Origin: Shewanella chilikensis | GTDB taxonomy: Bacteria > Pseudomonadota > Gammaproteobacteria > Enterobacterales > Shewanellaceae | Direction of reading: 5' to 3' | Assembly: GCF_002836945.1 (NCBI RefSeq) | Contig: NZ_NIJM01000020.1 | Coordinates: 1 to 64,000, forward strand | DNA length: 64,000 nucleotides | Part shown: in pieces, positions 25,527-35,520 of the stretch | How the letters are laid out: each line of letters begins with the position of its first letter | Numbering within the stretch: the stretch's first letter is position 1 | Notes under the pieces: model-generated | What the model was told of the DNA's origin: nothing | Databases searched by the model: none | Seen by the model: the letters and a program-made list of their open reading frames with translations, nothing else | Made by a program: the position numbers and the translations under genes

Positions 25527-25643
25527 ATAGTGGCTCGCAAGTTTCGCGGCTATGCAAGATTCAAAGCCTATGCAGAATTCATTTCTTATTTAAGATCTGG
25601 TTGCAGTTTAAGATCTATCATCCATCCAAGACTGGGCATCCAC

Positions 25644-26537
25644 TCAAGAATCGGCCAGATCCGGCGCCTCCGGCAGCGCCTGCTGGAGAAAGTCCAAGAG
25701 CAGGCTGACCTTGGGCGACAGATGGCGGTTCTGTGGGTATAAGGCCCAAATACCCTCCGGCGCCGCCTGGTAAGCCTCGAGTACAGATACCAGGGCACCG
25801 CTGGCGAGATCCTCACCGACATAATAATCGGGCAGTTGCACCAGCCCGAGCCCTTTGCGGGCAGCATCCAATAACCCAGGGCCAGAATTACACACCAAGC
25901 GGCCACTCAAACGCCATTGACGTTCCTGGCCCTGCTCGATAAAACGCCAGTAAGGGTGATTGCCCAGCAAACATTGATGCCGATGCAGCTCGCCCAGAGT
26001 GTGGGGCATGCCGTGGTTGGCCAGATACTCCGGGCTGGCGCAGACATAGTTGCGGCGACTGCCAAGACGCCGCGCCATCAAGCTGGAATCCGCCAGCTTA
26101 CCCAGTCGAATCGCCAAATCATAACCGCCATCAATCAGATCCAGCGTCTTGTTGTTGAGATCCAGTTGTAGATCCAGCTTGGGGTGCAGGCAGAGAAAGT
26201 CATTCAGTAGTGGCAGAATAAATTGCTCGCCGTAAGTGACCGGCGCCGTCACCCGCAGCAAGCCCTGCGGGGTTTGTTTCAAACTGCCAAGGGCGCGCTC
26301 GGCTTCCTCTATGCCATCTTGCAGCAAACGGCAGTGGCGATAATAAAGCTGGCCCTCTTCACTGAGCGACACCTTACGGGTAGTGCGATAGAAGAGTTTG
26401 CTCGCCAGGCGTTTCTCCAGCGCGGCGATTTGGCGGCTTATCTGCGCCACAGACAAGTTGAGCCGCTCGGCGGCGCGGGTAAAGCTCTGGCTCTCGGCCA
26501 CGGCGATAAATTCGCTGATCCCTTCCCAGTGGTTCAT
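25644..26537 (-). CDS. LysR family regulator beside the formaldehyde operon
   Basis: A 297-residue LysR-type regulator. The winged helix (about residues 1-60) contains FTRAAERLNLSVAQISRQI, and the effector domain fills the rest (APVTYGEQFILPLLNDFL). It is divergent from frmA with a 132-bp shared region. In related marine bacteria a LysR gene in this place is taken as the activator of the glutathione-dependent formaldehyde genes. No frmR-type repressor is present here. Confidence 0.88.
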   Translation of the reverse strand: MNHWEGISEFIAVAESQSFTRAAERLNLSVAQISRQIAALEKRLASKLFYRTTRKVSLSEEGQLYYRHCRLLQDGIEEAERALGSLKQTPQGLLRVTAPVTYGEQFILPLLNDFLCLHPKLDLQLDLNNKTLDLIDGGYDLAIRLGKLADSSLMARRLGSRRNYVCASPEYLANHGMPHTLGELHRHQCLLGNHPYWRFIEQGQERQWRLSGRLVCNSGPGLLDAARKGLGLVQLPDYYVGEDLASGALVSVLEAYQAAPEGIWALYPQNRHLSPKVSLLLDFLQQALPEAPDLADS

Positions 26538-26597
26538 TATTACTTCTCAGTAAAAGTGATTTGTATATTTGGCTGATTATCTTTTATTTGGGAATAA

Positions 26598-27794
<1,197 letters not shown>

Positions 27795-27804
27795 GGACCT
27801 TCTG

Positions 27805-28641
27805 ATGGAAAATATCAGTAACAACAGGTCGTTTGGAGGCTGGCACAAGCAGTATCGTCATTACTCCAGCAGTCTGAACTGCGAGATGCGTTTCGCCATC
27901 TATCTGCCGGAGCAGGCCAATAGCCAAAAGGTACCTGTGCTGTATTGGCTCTCCGGGTTGACCTGTACGGATGAGAACTTTATGCAAAAGGCCGGGGCCC
28001 AGCGCCTCGCGTCTCAGCTGGGGCTGGCCATTGTTTGCCCGGATACCAGCCCGCGCGGAGAAGGTGTGGCCGATGCCGATGATGCCGCCTACGATCTGGG
28101 GTTGGGGGCCGGTTTTTATGTCAATGCTACCCAGGCTCCCTGGAGCAGCCACTATCGTATGTATGACTATGTGGTAGATGAGTTGCCGGCATTGATAGAA
28201 CAGCACTTTCCGGTATCGGATAAGCGCGCCATTGCCGGCCACTCAATGGGCGGCCACGGCGCGCTGATGATAGCCCTTAAAAATCCGGGCCGTTATCTCA
28301 GCGCCAGTGCCTTTGCCCCCATCAGTCATCCTAGCCAGTGCCCTTGGGGCCAGAAGGCGTTTGCAGCCTATCTTGGCAGCGACAGGGAGGCTTGGAAGGC
28401 CTATGACACGGTAGAGCTGATAAAAAGTGGTGCCAAAGGGCTACCGATGCGGGTTGATCAGGGCGAGAGTGATCTGTTCCTGGCCGAGCAGTTACTGCCA
28501 CAGGCCTTGCGGGCCGCCGCCACTGATGCTGGAATTGCGCTGAGTTTTCACAGCCACCCCGGCTATGATCACAGCTACTATTTTATCGCCTCATTTATCG
28601 ACGAGCAGCTTAAGTTTCATGCCAGCCATCTGGGCTTGTAA
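27805..28641 (+). CDS. fghA: S-formylglutathione hydrolase
   Basis: An esterase-D-type alpha/beta hydrolase of 278 residues that splits S-formylglutathione into formate and glutathione, the step after frmA. The nucleophile elbow is GHSMGG with Ser147. The C-terminal HPGYDHSYYF contains the catalytic His, and the Asp is probably in the RVDQGESD region. The length and the start (the SLNCEMRFAIYLP segment) are normal. A stable terminator at 28680 closes the two-gene operon. Confidence 0.95.
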   Translation: MENISNNRSFGGWHKQYRHYSSSLNCEMRFAIYLPEQANSQKVPVLYWLSGLTCTDENFMQKAGAQRLASQLGLAIVCPDTSPRGEGVADADDAAYDLGLGAGFYVNATQAPWSSHYRMYDYVVDELPALIEQHFPVSDKRAIAGHSMGGHGALMIALKNPGRYLSASAFAPISHPSQCPWGQKAFAAYLGSDREAWKAYDTVELIKSGAKGLPMRVDQGESDLFLAEQLLPQALRAAATDAGIALSFHSHPGYDHSYYFIASFIDEQLKFHASHLGL

Positions 28642-28679
28642 ACGCTGAGCCTCTAAAACGCTCAGTCACTTAAATGCAG

Positions 28680-28711
28680 CGCCGCCTAGGGTTTGCCCCG
28701 GCGGCGTTTTT
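28680..28711 (+). terminator. Terminator of the formaldehyde operon
   Basis: The stem CGCCGCC/GGCGGCG has a 13-base loop and is followed by five T residues. Confidence 0.85.
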
Positions 28712-28818
28712 ATGCGTTATAGCGGCCATTGCCCGGTATCCGCTTGTTGAGTACTTTCTTGTTTACCCCACTTTTATCTGAGGGGAATTAACGAGCGCAG
28801 GGATTAACGGGAGGGAGC

Positions 28819-29280
28819 ATGAAAATAGGCAGATGGCAGACACCCTTCGAGCAGGGGGATCTCTATATTACCGGGCTCTTCTGGGGCGGTGATTTCTTGT
28901 TGCAGCTTCCCAGTGGCAAACGCTATCAAATTAAGAATAAACCCCATCCAGGGGTGGATCTCAGTCTGGAATTGTTTCATTTACCGAGTGAAGGGCGCTA
29001 TCGGCTGCATTACCGCTCGGTCAGTGCGTTTCGTATGTTGGATGAACATGGATTGCTGGAGCTTTGGCAGGCGCTGAGCGAGCTTGGGGACGAACAGGGT
29101 TGCAACAGCCGCCTGATTAAAGATCACGCCTGGTCGCGTGAAAGCCCAATCAGTTTCTTCCATGGTCACAGTGACGGTTGGTCACACCTGATTTGTACCG
29201 GCGATGAGTGTGTCGAGGTGTTGTGCCCGAGCGCGCCGGAAATCATCTATCTTGGCAAATGTGCCGCCATGGAAGACTGA
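28819..29280 (+). CDS. Conserved-looking hypothetical protein
   Basis: I do not recognise this family. The 153-residue soluble protein has no signal peptide or membrane helix. It is rich in Gly and aromatic residues in the first half (DLYITGLFWGGDFLLQLPSG), and a His/Trp-containing stretch follows (FFHGHSDGWSHLICTG). A strong GGGAGGGAG site just before the ATG supports translation. It faces the response-regulator gene, with 23 bp between the stops. No function can be proposed. Confidence 0.6.
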   Translation: MKIGRWQTPFEQGDLYITGLFWGGDFLLQLPSGKRYQIKNKPHPGVDLSLELFHLPSEGRYRLHYRSVSAFRMLDEHGLLELWQALSELGDEQGCNSRLIKDHAWSRESPISFFHGHSDGWSHLICTGDECVEVLCPSAPEIIYLGKCAAMED

Positions 29281-29303
29281 AAAATCTTTGGGAAGCGGTG
29301 AGA

Positions 29304-29969
29304 TCAGTTGATCTCGACCTTTTCCATTCCCAGTTGCTGCAGCGCTATCACGGCCTGGGTGCGGTTGCGAACCCCCAACTTACGGAAGATAGCGGTGGCG
29401 TGGGCCTTGATGGTCGCCTCGGATACGCCCAGGTCGTAGGCTATCTGCTTGTTGAGCAGGCCTTCGGCAAACATCTGTAACACCTTGTATTGCTGCGGCG
29501 TCAGCTCAGAGAGCTTGCCGGCCACCTTGTCGGTATCTTCTTCATCATTGATTTCAATCAACTCTATGCCTTTAGGCAGCCAGATATCGCCGAACATTAC
29601 TGCGGTTATCGCGTCGATAAAGGTTTCCATCGAAGCTGACTTGGGAATAAAGCCGGCGCCGCCGTAGTGCAGGGCACGGCTGATGGTGGCGGCATCTTCA
29701 TGGGCTGAAATCACTATCACCGGCAGTTCGGGGAAGTGGGCGCGCAGATGGATAAGAGTGGAGTAGCCATGGGAGCCCGGCATTTGCAGATCCAGCAGCA
29801 CCAGATCATAGTCCTGATGAGTTTGCTCAAGCAGTTTTTGCAGCCCATCGGCACTGTCGGCCTCAAACCAGCGGGTATTGGAGAAACCGCTGTTAAGCGC
29901 TTGGCGCAGGGCATTGCGAAATAATGGGTGATCATCGGCGATGATAATATTTAAGTTTTCTGGCTTCAT
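29304..29969 (-). CDS. Response regulator with receiver and LuxR-type HTH domains
   Basis: A 221-residue NarL/FixJ-type two-component regulator. The receiver domain (about 6-125) has the acidic pair D12-D13, the phosphoacceptor D60 in LLDLQMPG, and Lys near GFIPKSAS. The LuxR-type helix-turn-helix occupies about 155-215 (LTPQQYKVLQMFAEGLLNKQ and VSEATIKAHATAIFRKLGV). No sensor kinase gene lies on either side, so it is an orphan whose partner must be elsewhere. Target genes are not apparent. Confidence 0.9.
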   Translation of the reverse strand: MKPENLNIIIADDHPLFRNALRQALNSGFSNTRWFEADSADGLQKLLEQTHQDYDLVLLDLQMPGSHGYSTLIHLRAHFPELPVIVISAHEDAATISRALHYGGAGFIPKSASMETFIDAITAVMFGDIWLPKGIELIEINDEEDTDKVAGKLSELTPQQYKVLQMFAEGLLNKQIAYDLGVSEATIKAHATAIFRKLGVRNRTQAVIALQQLGMEKVEIN

Positions 29970-30156
29970 GGCTTGTTATGGTTATGGCTCTGCACGCTGA
30001 AGAAGGGTCAATGTAACAGAAAAGTGACAAATAATCCTATTGCTTTATCAGGCTTTAAGTGACTTTTTGTTACTGTCGCTTTTAGACTTTAGTCGAGAAC
30101 GACAGTCAATAAAAGCCTTTTCAGCGGCAAACAGGATTGCAGGATAAAACTTACAT

Positions 30157-30178
30157 AGCCTGTTGCCAGAAACAGGCT
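30157..30178 (-). terminator. Hairpin after the thioesterase gene
   Basis: The 8-bp stem AGCCTGTT/AACAGGCT with a 6-base loop lies 28 bp past the thioesterase stop on the minus strand. A weak terminator is plausible; there is no clean T-run. Confidence 0.45.
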
Positions 30179-30206
30179 CGGATTATGTGAAATAAGCGAA
30201 CAGGGT

Positions 30207-30638
30207 CTAGTTGGCCAGATCATCACTCCAGATCTGGGTTGGCTTTCTGTCTTCATCGACGGCCACGAAGGTGAAGACGCCGCGGATAGCGTGCTCACGC
30301 TTATCCTGATACATATCTTCTACAAAAATGTTCACTTCGACTTTCATTGAGGTGTTGCCCACATGGATCACCCGGGCGATCAGTTCTGCCAGGCTACCGG
30401 CAGGGATCGGCTTTTTGAAATCGATTCTGTCTGAGCTGACGGTGACCAGGGTCTTGCGACAAAAGCGGGTGGCGGCGATAAAGGCGGTTTCATCCATCCA
30501 GGCGAGGGCTTCACCGCCAAACAGTGTGTTGTGATGATTGGTAATAGACGGGAAAACCGCCTTGATCACCCGAGCCTCGGCTTGTTCAATTCGGCGTGCT
30601 ACGGCCACTTCATATTGGCTCTGTGTCGTTTCTGGCAT
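30207..30638 (-). CDS. Acyl-CoA thioesterase (hotdog fold, YciA-like)
   Basis: A 143-residue hotdog-fold thioesterase that releases free CoA from acyl-CoA. Typical motifs are NHHNTLFGGEALAWMDE (catalytic Asn and Asp region on the long helix) and SSDRIDFKKPIPAG. The length fits the single-domain YciA/BACH group, which forms hexamers from one hotdog domain per chain. Chain-length preference cannot be judged. It stands alone, followed by a weak hairpin. Confidence 0.88.
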   Translation of the reverse strand: MPETTQSQYEVAVARRIEQAEARVIKAVFPSITNHHNTLFGGEALAWMDETAFIAATRFCRKTLVTVSSDRIDFKKPIPAGSLAELIARVIHVGNTSMKVEVNIFVEDMYQDKREHAIRGVFTFVAVDEDRKPTQIWSDDLAN

Positions 30639-30743
30639 ACGGCAACCTCTGGTTATGCTGGAAAATCAGGGGCGGTATTATAGTTCGACCAAAGGCGGAT
30701 TGACAGTTTGCTTTCAATGGGTGCTGTGGAAACAGTCAGAGCA

Positions 30744-30784
30744 CAAAAAAGCCCCGGCATCTCCGAGGCGGAGAGTGTGGGGCT
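30744..30784 (-). terminator. Terminator of the DAHP synthase gene
   Basis: On the minus strand an outer AGCCCC/GGGGCT stem encloses a smaller CTCTCCG/CGGAGA helix and is followed by six T residues. It lies 33 bp after the stop. Confidence 0.8.
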
Positions 30785-30816
30785 ATTTTATGTTGGCGGC
30801 CTGTATCTGTGGCGGC

Positions 30817-31881
30817 TTACTTGCCCAGCAGGCGGCGTCTTTCCTTGGCAGCAGCGGCCAGATCTCTGAGCAGCTTTTCCGAGTCTTCCCAGTGCAGGCA
30901 GGCATCCGTGATGCTTTTGCCGTAAGTGAGTGGCTCACCGGCAACCACTTTCTGATTGCCTTCGACAATAAAACTCTCGGCCATGATACCGGCAATGGCG
31001 GTGGAGCCGCTGCGCAGCTGCGTCATGATATCTTCGGCGACTTCCAGCTGCTTTTTGTGCTGCTTCTGGCTGTTGCCATGGCTGAAGTCGACCACTATGC
31101 CGGAGTGGATCCCAACCGAGTCCATCTGCTCTCTGGCCTTGGCCACATGCTGCTCGCTGTAGTTGGGGGCTTTACCGCCGCGCAGAATGATATGCCCGTA
31201 CGGATTACCATGTGTGCGATAGACCGCCAGTGAGCCGTCTTTGTCCGGAGAGTAGAAAATATGTGGTTCTCTGGCGGCGCGCACTGCATCGACGGCAATA
31301 TTGATGTTGCCGTCGGTACCGTTCTTGAAGCCTACCGGGCAGGAGAGTGCCGAGGCCATTTCACGGTGAATTTGGCTTTCTGTGGTGCGGGCCCCGATGG
31401 CCCCCCAGGTGATGAGATCGGCAATATACTGACCATTCACCATATCCAAAAACTCGGTGGCGATAGGCAGTTTCAGCTCGGTGATCTGCTGAAGTAACTT
31501 GCGGGCCAGGCGCAAACCTTTATTGGGGCTGAAGCTGCCGTCCAAGTCAGGATCGGAAATCAGGCCTTTCCAGCCGACTATGGTGCGTGGTTTTTCAAAA
31601 TAGACCCGCATCAGAATGCACAGATCGTCTTTGAGTTCATGGTGCAGCTTGGCCAGACGGCCGGCATACTCAAGTGCTGCTTCAGTGTCATGGATGGAGC
31701 AGGGGCCTATGATGACCAACAAACGCGGATCGTCACCCTGAATAATGGCTTCGACTTCGCGGCGTTGTTCAACCAGGTAGTCTGCGGCTTCCTGAGTCAA
31801 TGGATACTCAGATGCGAGTTGGGCAGGTGAGATCACTTTACATAAGAGAGAGGTGCGTAATTCGTCTGTTTTAATGGTCAT
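30817..31881 (-). CDS. aroH: 3-deoxy-7-phosphoheptulonate synthase, AroH-like
   Basis: Class I DAHP synthase, which joins phosphoenolpyruvate and erythrose 4-phosphate in the first step of the shikimate pathway; 354 residues. Core motifs are IGPCSIHD, EKPRTIVGWKG, GARTTESQIHREM and VGFKNGTDG. Among the three E. coli isoenzymes the sequence is closest by memory to the Trp-sensitive AroH (shared pieces TDELRT, SPDKDG, QKQHKKQLEV and GSTAIAGIMAESF), so tryptophan control is inferred. The 5' side contains two adjacent inverted repeats that could be regulatory. Confidence 0.9.
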   Translation of the reverse strand: MTIKTDELRTSLLCKVISPAQLASEYPLTQEAADYLVEQRREVEAIIQGDDPRLLVIIGPCSIHDTEAALEYAGRLAKLHHELKDDLCILMRVYFEKPRTIVGWKGLISDPDLDGSFSPNKGLRLARKLLQQITELKLPIATEFLDMVNGQYIADLITWGAIGARTTESQIHREMASALSCPVGFKNGTDGNINIAVDAVRAAREPHIFYSPDKDGSLAVYRTHGNPYGHIILRGGKAPNYSEQHVAKAREQMDSVGIHSGIVVDFSHGNSQKQHKKQLEVAEDIMTQLRSGSTAIAGIMAESFIVEGNQKVVAGEPLTYGKSITDACLHWEDSEKLLRDLAAAAKERRRLLGK

Positions 31882-31962
31882 TCATGATACCGAGGGAAAT
31901 TTCTTGAGCGCTTTGCGCTTATCTTGTGTCGGATTATAACCAATCGAGCCGAGCTGCAAAGT

Positions 31963-32018
31963 GGCAATTGTCCGATAATTGCCCAAGTGGGCCTTGAAAA
32001 AGTGTCAAGACCCACTTG
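31963..32018 (-). repeat. Two adjacent inverted repeats between ppsR and aroH
   Basis: GGCAATT/AATTGCC (31963..31983) is followed without gap by a longer imperfect hairpin (CAAGTGGG, CTTGA and their complements, 31984..32018) with one mismatch. They lie 105 bp after the ppsR stop and 80-140 bp before the aroH start, both on the minus strand. No T-run follows. They could be the end of the ppsR message or a leader structure of aroH. Confidence 0.5.
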
Positions 32019-32122
32019 AATCATTCAGAGTTCGCACTGTGGTAACAAGTAGTTAGCTAGAAAATGCCAATATGTAACTCAGTTTCAACTCGAGTAGCAT
32101 TTGTCGGCTGCTAGGGCGTTTT

Positions 32123-32935
32123 TTAGAACATATGGCGCTCAAGGCCGGTGGCATCGAGGATTTTGGTGGCGATTTCCTCGACCGATTGGTTGGTGGTGTC
32201 TATATAAGGGATGCGTTCTTTCTTGAACATCATCTCCACCTCTTTCACTTCGAGGCGGCACTGGCGCAAAGAGGAATAGCGGCTATTTTCCATCCGGCTC
32301 TGACGTATCTCATGCAGGCGTACGGGTTCAATAGTCAGGCCAAACAGTTTGGATTTATTGCGTTTCAATACCTCCGGCAGCTTGAGGTTGTCCATGTCGT
32401 CTTGAATAAAGGGGTAGTTGGCGGCCTTGATGCCGAACTGCATCGACAGATAGAGGCTGGATGGCGTCTTGCCGCAGCGGGAAACTCCCAGCAGGATAAT
32501 GTCGGCCTTGTCCATATGCTTCATGGTCTGGCCATCGTCGTTATCCATGGCAAAGTTGATGGCGTCGATACGGGCATCATAACCCGCTTTGGCCATTCCA
32601 TGGGTGCGATGCAGTGAAGGGCTGGCAGTGACCCCTAATTGTTGCTCCAAGGGGGCGACGAAAGTGTTGAGAAAGTCGTAGTCCAGGCCCTCACTGGAAT
32701 AAATGATGTCGCGAATTTCCGGTTTGACGATGGAATGAAACACCAGAGGCCGTTCCCCTGTTGTAATAAAACTATCATTAATCTGTTTTTTAACGGCTTC
32801 TGCTTTAACGGTATTTTCCACAAATGGAATGGTAAGTGAATCAAATTCCAATGGAAATTGAGAAAGCACTGCGTGACCAAACACTTCGGCCGTGATTGCT
32901 GTTCCATCAGAAATGTAGAATACTTTACGTGCCAT
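32123..32935 (-). CDS. ppsR: PEP synthase regulatory kinase/pyrophosphorylase
   Basis: A 270-residue DUF299-family bifunctional enzyme. In E. coli it inactivates PEP synthase by ADP-dependent phosphorylation of an active-site Thr and reactivates it by phosphate-dependent removal. The P-loop GVSRCGKT is seen near residue 150, and the start [13 protein letters not shown] is typical. It is divergent from ppsA with a 124-bp shared region, the usual arrangement that keeps enzyme and regulator together. Confidence 0.94.
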   Translation of the reverse strand: MARKVFYISDGTAITAEVFGHAVLSQFPLEFDSLTIPFVENTVKAEAVKKQINDSFITTGERPLVFHSIVKPEIRDIIYSSEGLDYDFLNTFVAPLEQQLGVTASPSLHRTHGMAKAGYDARIDAINFAMDNDDGQTMKHMDKADIILLGVSRCGKTPSSLYLSMQFGIKAANYPFIQDDMDNLKLPEVLKRNKSKLFGLTIEPVRLHEIRQSRMENSRYSSLRQCRLEVKEVEMMFKKERIPYIDTTNQSVEEIATKILDATGLERHMF

Positions 32936-33059
32936 GCCGACCTCATGTAGTAATAAAATTACAAATAAAATTATAGATTTACGCTTGTTGCCTCGGAGTG
33001 TAAAATGCCGCTGCCCTCGTGTGAAGGGGCCACTGAAATAAACTTGCGGAGATAGAACT

Positions 33060-35429
33060 GTGCAGCAATACGTACTCTGGTATCAGGAATTAGGCATGGG
33101 TGACGTCAACAAGGTCGGCGGTAAAAACGCTTCCCTTGGTGAAATGATCAGTAATCTGGCCAATGCCGGTGTTCAAGTACCTGGCGGCTTTGCGACCACA
33201 TCCCACGCGTTCAATGAGTTTCTTGAGCAAAGTGGAGTAAACCAGAAGATATATGACATTCTTGACACATTGGATGTAGATGATGTCAACGCACTGGCTA
33301 AAGTTGGTGCACAGATCAGACAGTGGGTTATCGAAACCCCATTTCAGCCAGAACTCGAACAAGCGATTCGAGAAGCTTACGAAAAATTAGCCTCTGAAAC
33401 CCAAGATGCTTCATTCGCCGTGCGTTCCTCTGCCACCGCAGAAGATATGCCTGACGCTTCATTTGCCGGTCAGCAAGAAACCTTCCTCAACGTGAAGGGC
33501 TTTGAAGCTGTATTGGTTGCCATCAAGCATGTGTTTGCTTCTCTGTTCAACGATCGCGCTATCTCCTATCGTGTGCATCAGGGTTACGACCATCGCGGTG
33601 TGGCACTGTCTGCCGGTGTTCAGCGTATGGTTCGTTCCGATAAAGCGGCTTCCGGCGTGATGTTCACCATGGATACCGAGTCCGGCAACAAGGACGTGGT
33701 ATTTATCACTTCTTCCTTCGGTTTGGGCGAAATGGTAGTGCAAGGTGCGGTTAACCCGGACGAGTTCTATGTACACAAGCCAACCCTGACTGCCGGTCAC
33801 AAGGCTGTTGTTCGTCGTAATATCGGCAGCAAGCTGATCCAGATGGTGTACTCAGATGATGCATCTCACGGCAAGCAGGTGAAAATTGAAGATGTCGCCA
33901 AAGAACAGCGCATGACTTTCTCCATCAATGATGAAGAAGTGATGGAACTGGCCAAGCAGGCGATGATTATTGAAAAGCATTATGGCCGTCCGATGGATAT
34001 CGAATGGGCCAAAGACGGTAACGACGGTCGTCTCTACATAGTTCAGGCTCGCCCCGAAACCGTGCGTTCCCGTGAAGATGTGCAACTGATTGAGCGTTAT
34101 CACCTCAAGAGCCGCGGCGAAGTGATTTGTGAAGGTCGTGCTATTGGTCACAAGGTGGGCTCAGGTGTTGCCAAGGTGCTCAAATCTATCGACGAAATGG
34201 ACAAGATCCAGCCAGGCGATGTACTGGTTACCGATATGACTGACCCGGATTGGGAACCTATCATGAAGCGCGCCAGCGCCATTGTCACCAACCGTGGTGG
34301 TCGTACCTGTCATGCCGCCATTATTGCCCGTGAACTGGGCGTGCCTGCAGTAGTGGGTTGTGGTGATGTGACCGACAAAATTCAAAACGGTCAGGAAGTA
34401 ACTGTATCCTGCGCCGAAGGCGACACAGGTTATATCTATCAAGGCAAGCTGGAGTTTGATGTGATTTCCAGCCGCGTTGATTCCATGCCTGATCTGCCGA
34501 TGAAGATAATGATGAACGTGGGTAACCCTGACCGCGCCTTCGACTTTGCCCGTCTGCCTAACGAAGGTGTTGGTCTGGCCCGTCTCGAGTTCATCATCAA
34601 CCGCATGATAGGCATTCACCCCAAGGCTCTGCTGGAATTCGATCAGCAAAGCGACGAGCTGAAAGCCGAGATCACCGAGATGATCGCCGGTTATGAATCT
34701 CCGGTTGAATACTATGTTGCCCGCCTGGTTGAAGGTATCTCTTCTATCGCTGCAGCATTCCACCCCAAGAAGGCCATCGTGCGTATGTCTGACTTCAAGT
34801 CAAACGAATATGCCAACCTGATCGGCGGTGACAAGTACGAGCCAGAGGAAGAGAACCCAATGCTGGGCTTCCGTGGCGCCAGCCGCTACATCTCTGAGTC
34901 GTTCCGCGATTGTTTCGCCCTCGAGTGTGAAGCCATCAAGCGGGTTCGTAACGACATGGGGCTGAAGAACGTTGAGATCATGATCCCGTTCGTTCGTACT
35001 CTGGAAGAAGGCCGTCAGGTTATCGAACTGCTGAAAGAGCAGGGTCTGGAGCGTGGTAAAGATGGTCTGCGCGTCATCATGATGTGTGAACTGCCATCCA
35101 ACGCCCTGCTGGCGGATCAGTTCCTGGAGATGTTCGATGGTTTCTCCATCGGCTCCAACGACCTGACTCAGCTGACTCTGGGTCTGGACCGCGACTCAGG
35201 CATCATCAGCCACCTGTTCGATGAGCGTAACGAAGCCGTTAAGGCGCTGCTGGCGATGGCTATCAAGTCTGCCAAGGCCAAGGGTGCTTACGTGGGTATC
35301 TGTGGTCAGGGTCCTTCGGATCACGCTGATTTCGCCGCTTGGTTGGTGGAGCAGGGCATAGACACAGTGTCTCTGAATCCCGACACAGTGATCGACACCT
35401 GGTTGTACCTGGCTGAAGCCCACGGCTAA
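33060..35429 (+). CDS. ppsA: Phosphoenolpyruvate synthase
   Basis: Makes phosphoenolpyruvate from pyruvate and ATP for gluconeogenesis. The 789-residue chain has the N-terminal ATP-grasp part ([20 protein letters not shown]), the swivelling phosphohistidine domain with H418 in GGRTCHAAI, and the C-terminal PEP-binding barrel ([15 protein letters not shown] and the Cys in [10 protein letters not shown]). The GTG start follows a GGAG-type site. Codon choice (many CGT and GGT) suggests high expression. PpsR, encoded divergently, should act on the Thr next to H418. Confidence 0.96.
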   Translation: MQQYVLWYQELGMGDVNKVGGKNASLGEMISNLANAGVQVPGGFATTSHAFNEFLEQSGVNQKIYDILDTLDVDDVNALAKVGAQIRQWVIETPFQPELEQAIREAYEKLASETQDASFAVRSSATAEDMPDASFAGQQETFLNVKGFEAVLVAIKHVFASLFNDRAISYRVHQGYDHRGVALSAGVQRMVRSDKAASGVMFTMDTESGNKDVVFITSSFGLGEMVVQGAVNPDEFYVHKPTLTAGHKAVVRRNIGSKLIQMVYSDDASHGKQVKIEDVAKEQRMTFSINDEEVMELAKQAMIIEKHYGRPMDIEWAKDGNDGRLYIVQARPETVRSREDVQLIERYHLKSRGEVICEGRAIGHKVGSGVAKVLKSIDEMDKIQPGDVLVTDMTDPDWEPIMKRASAIVTNRGGRTCHAAIIARELGVPAVVGCGDVTDKIQNGQEVTVSCAEGDTGYIYQGKLEFDVISSRVDSMPDLPMKIMMNVGNPDRAFDFARLPNEGVGLARLEFIINRMIGIHPKALLEFDQQSDELKAEITEMIAGYESPVEYYVARLVEGISSIAAAFHPKKAIVRMSDFKSNEYANLIGGDKYEPEEENPMLGFRGASRYISESFRDCFALECEAIKRVRNDMGLKNVEIMIPFVRTLEEGRQVIELLKEQGLERGKDGLRVIMMCELPSNALLADQFLEMFDGFSIGSNDLTQLTLGLDRDSGIISHLFDERNEAVKALLAMAIKSAKAKGAYVGICGQGPSDHADFAAWLVEQGIDTVSLNPDTVIDTWLYLAEAHG

Positions 35430-35452
35430 GTCAGAAACCGTTGTTATGAAGG

Positions 35453-35478
35453 AAGCCGCTTTTTAGCGGCTTTTTTTT
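35453..35478 (+). terminator. Terminator of ppsA
   Basis: The stem AAGCCGCT/AGCGGCTT has a TTTT loop and is followed by a long T-run. Confidence 0.95.
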
Positions 35479-35520
35479 GTTTATAATGGCCCGATAACAA
35501 AAAATTTATTCGAGCATAAG

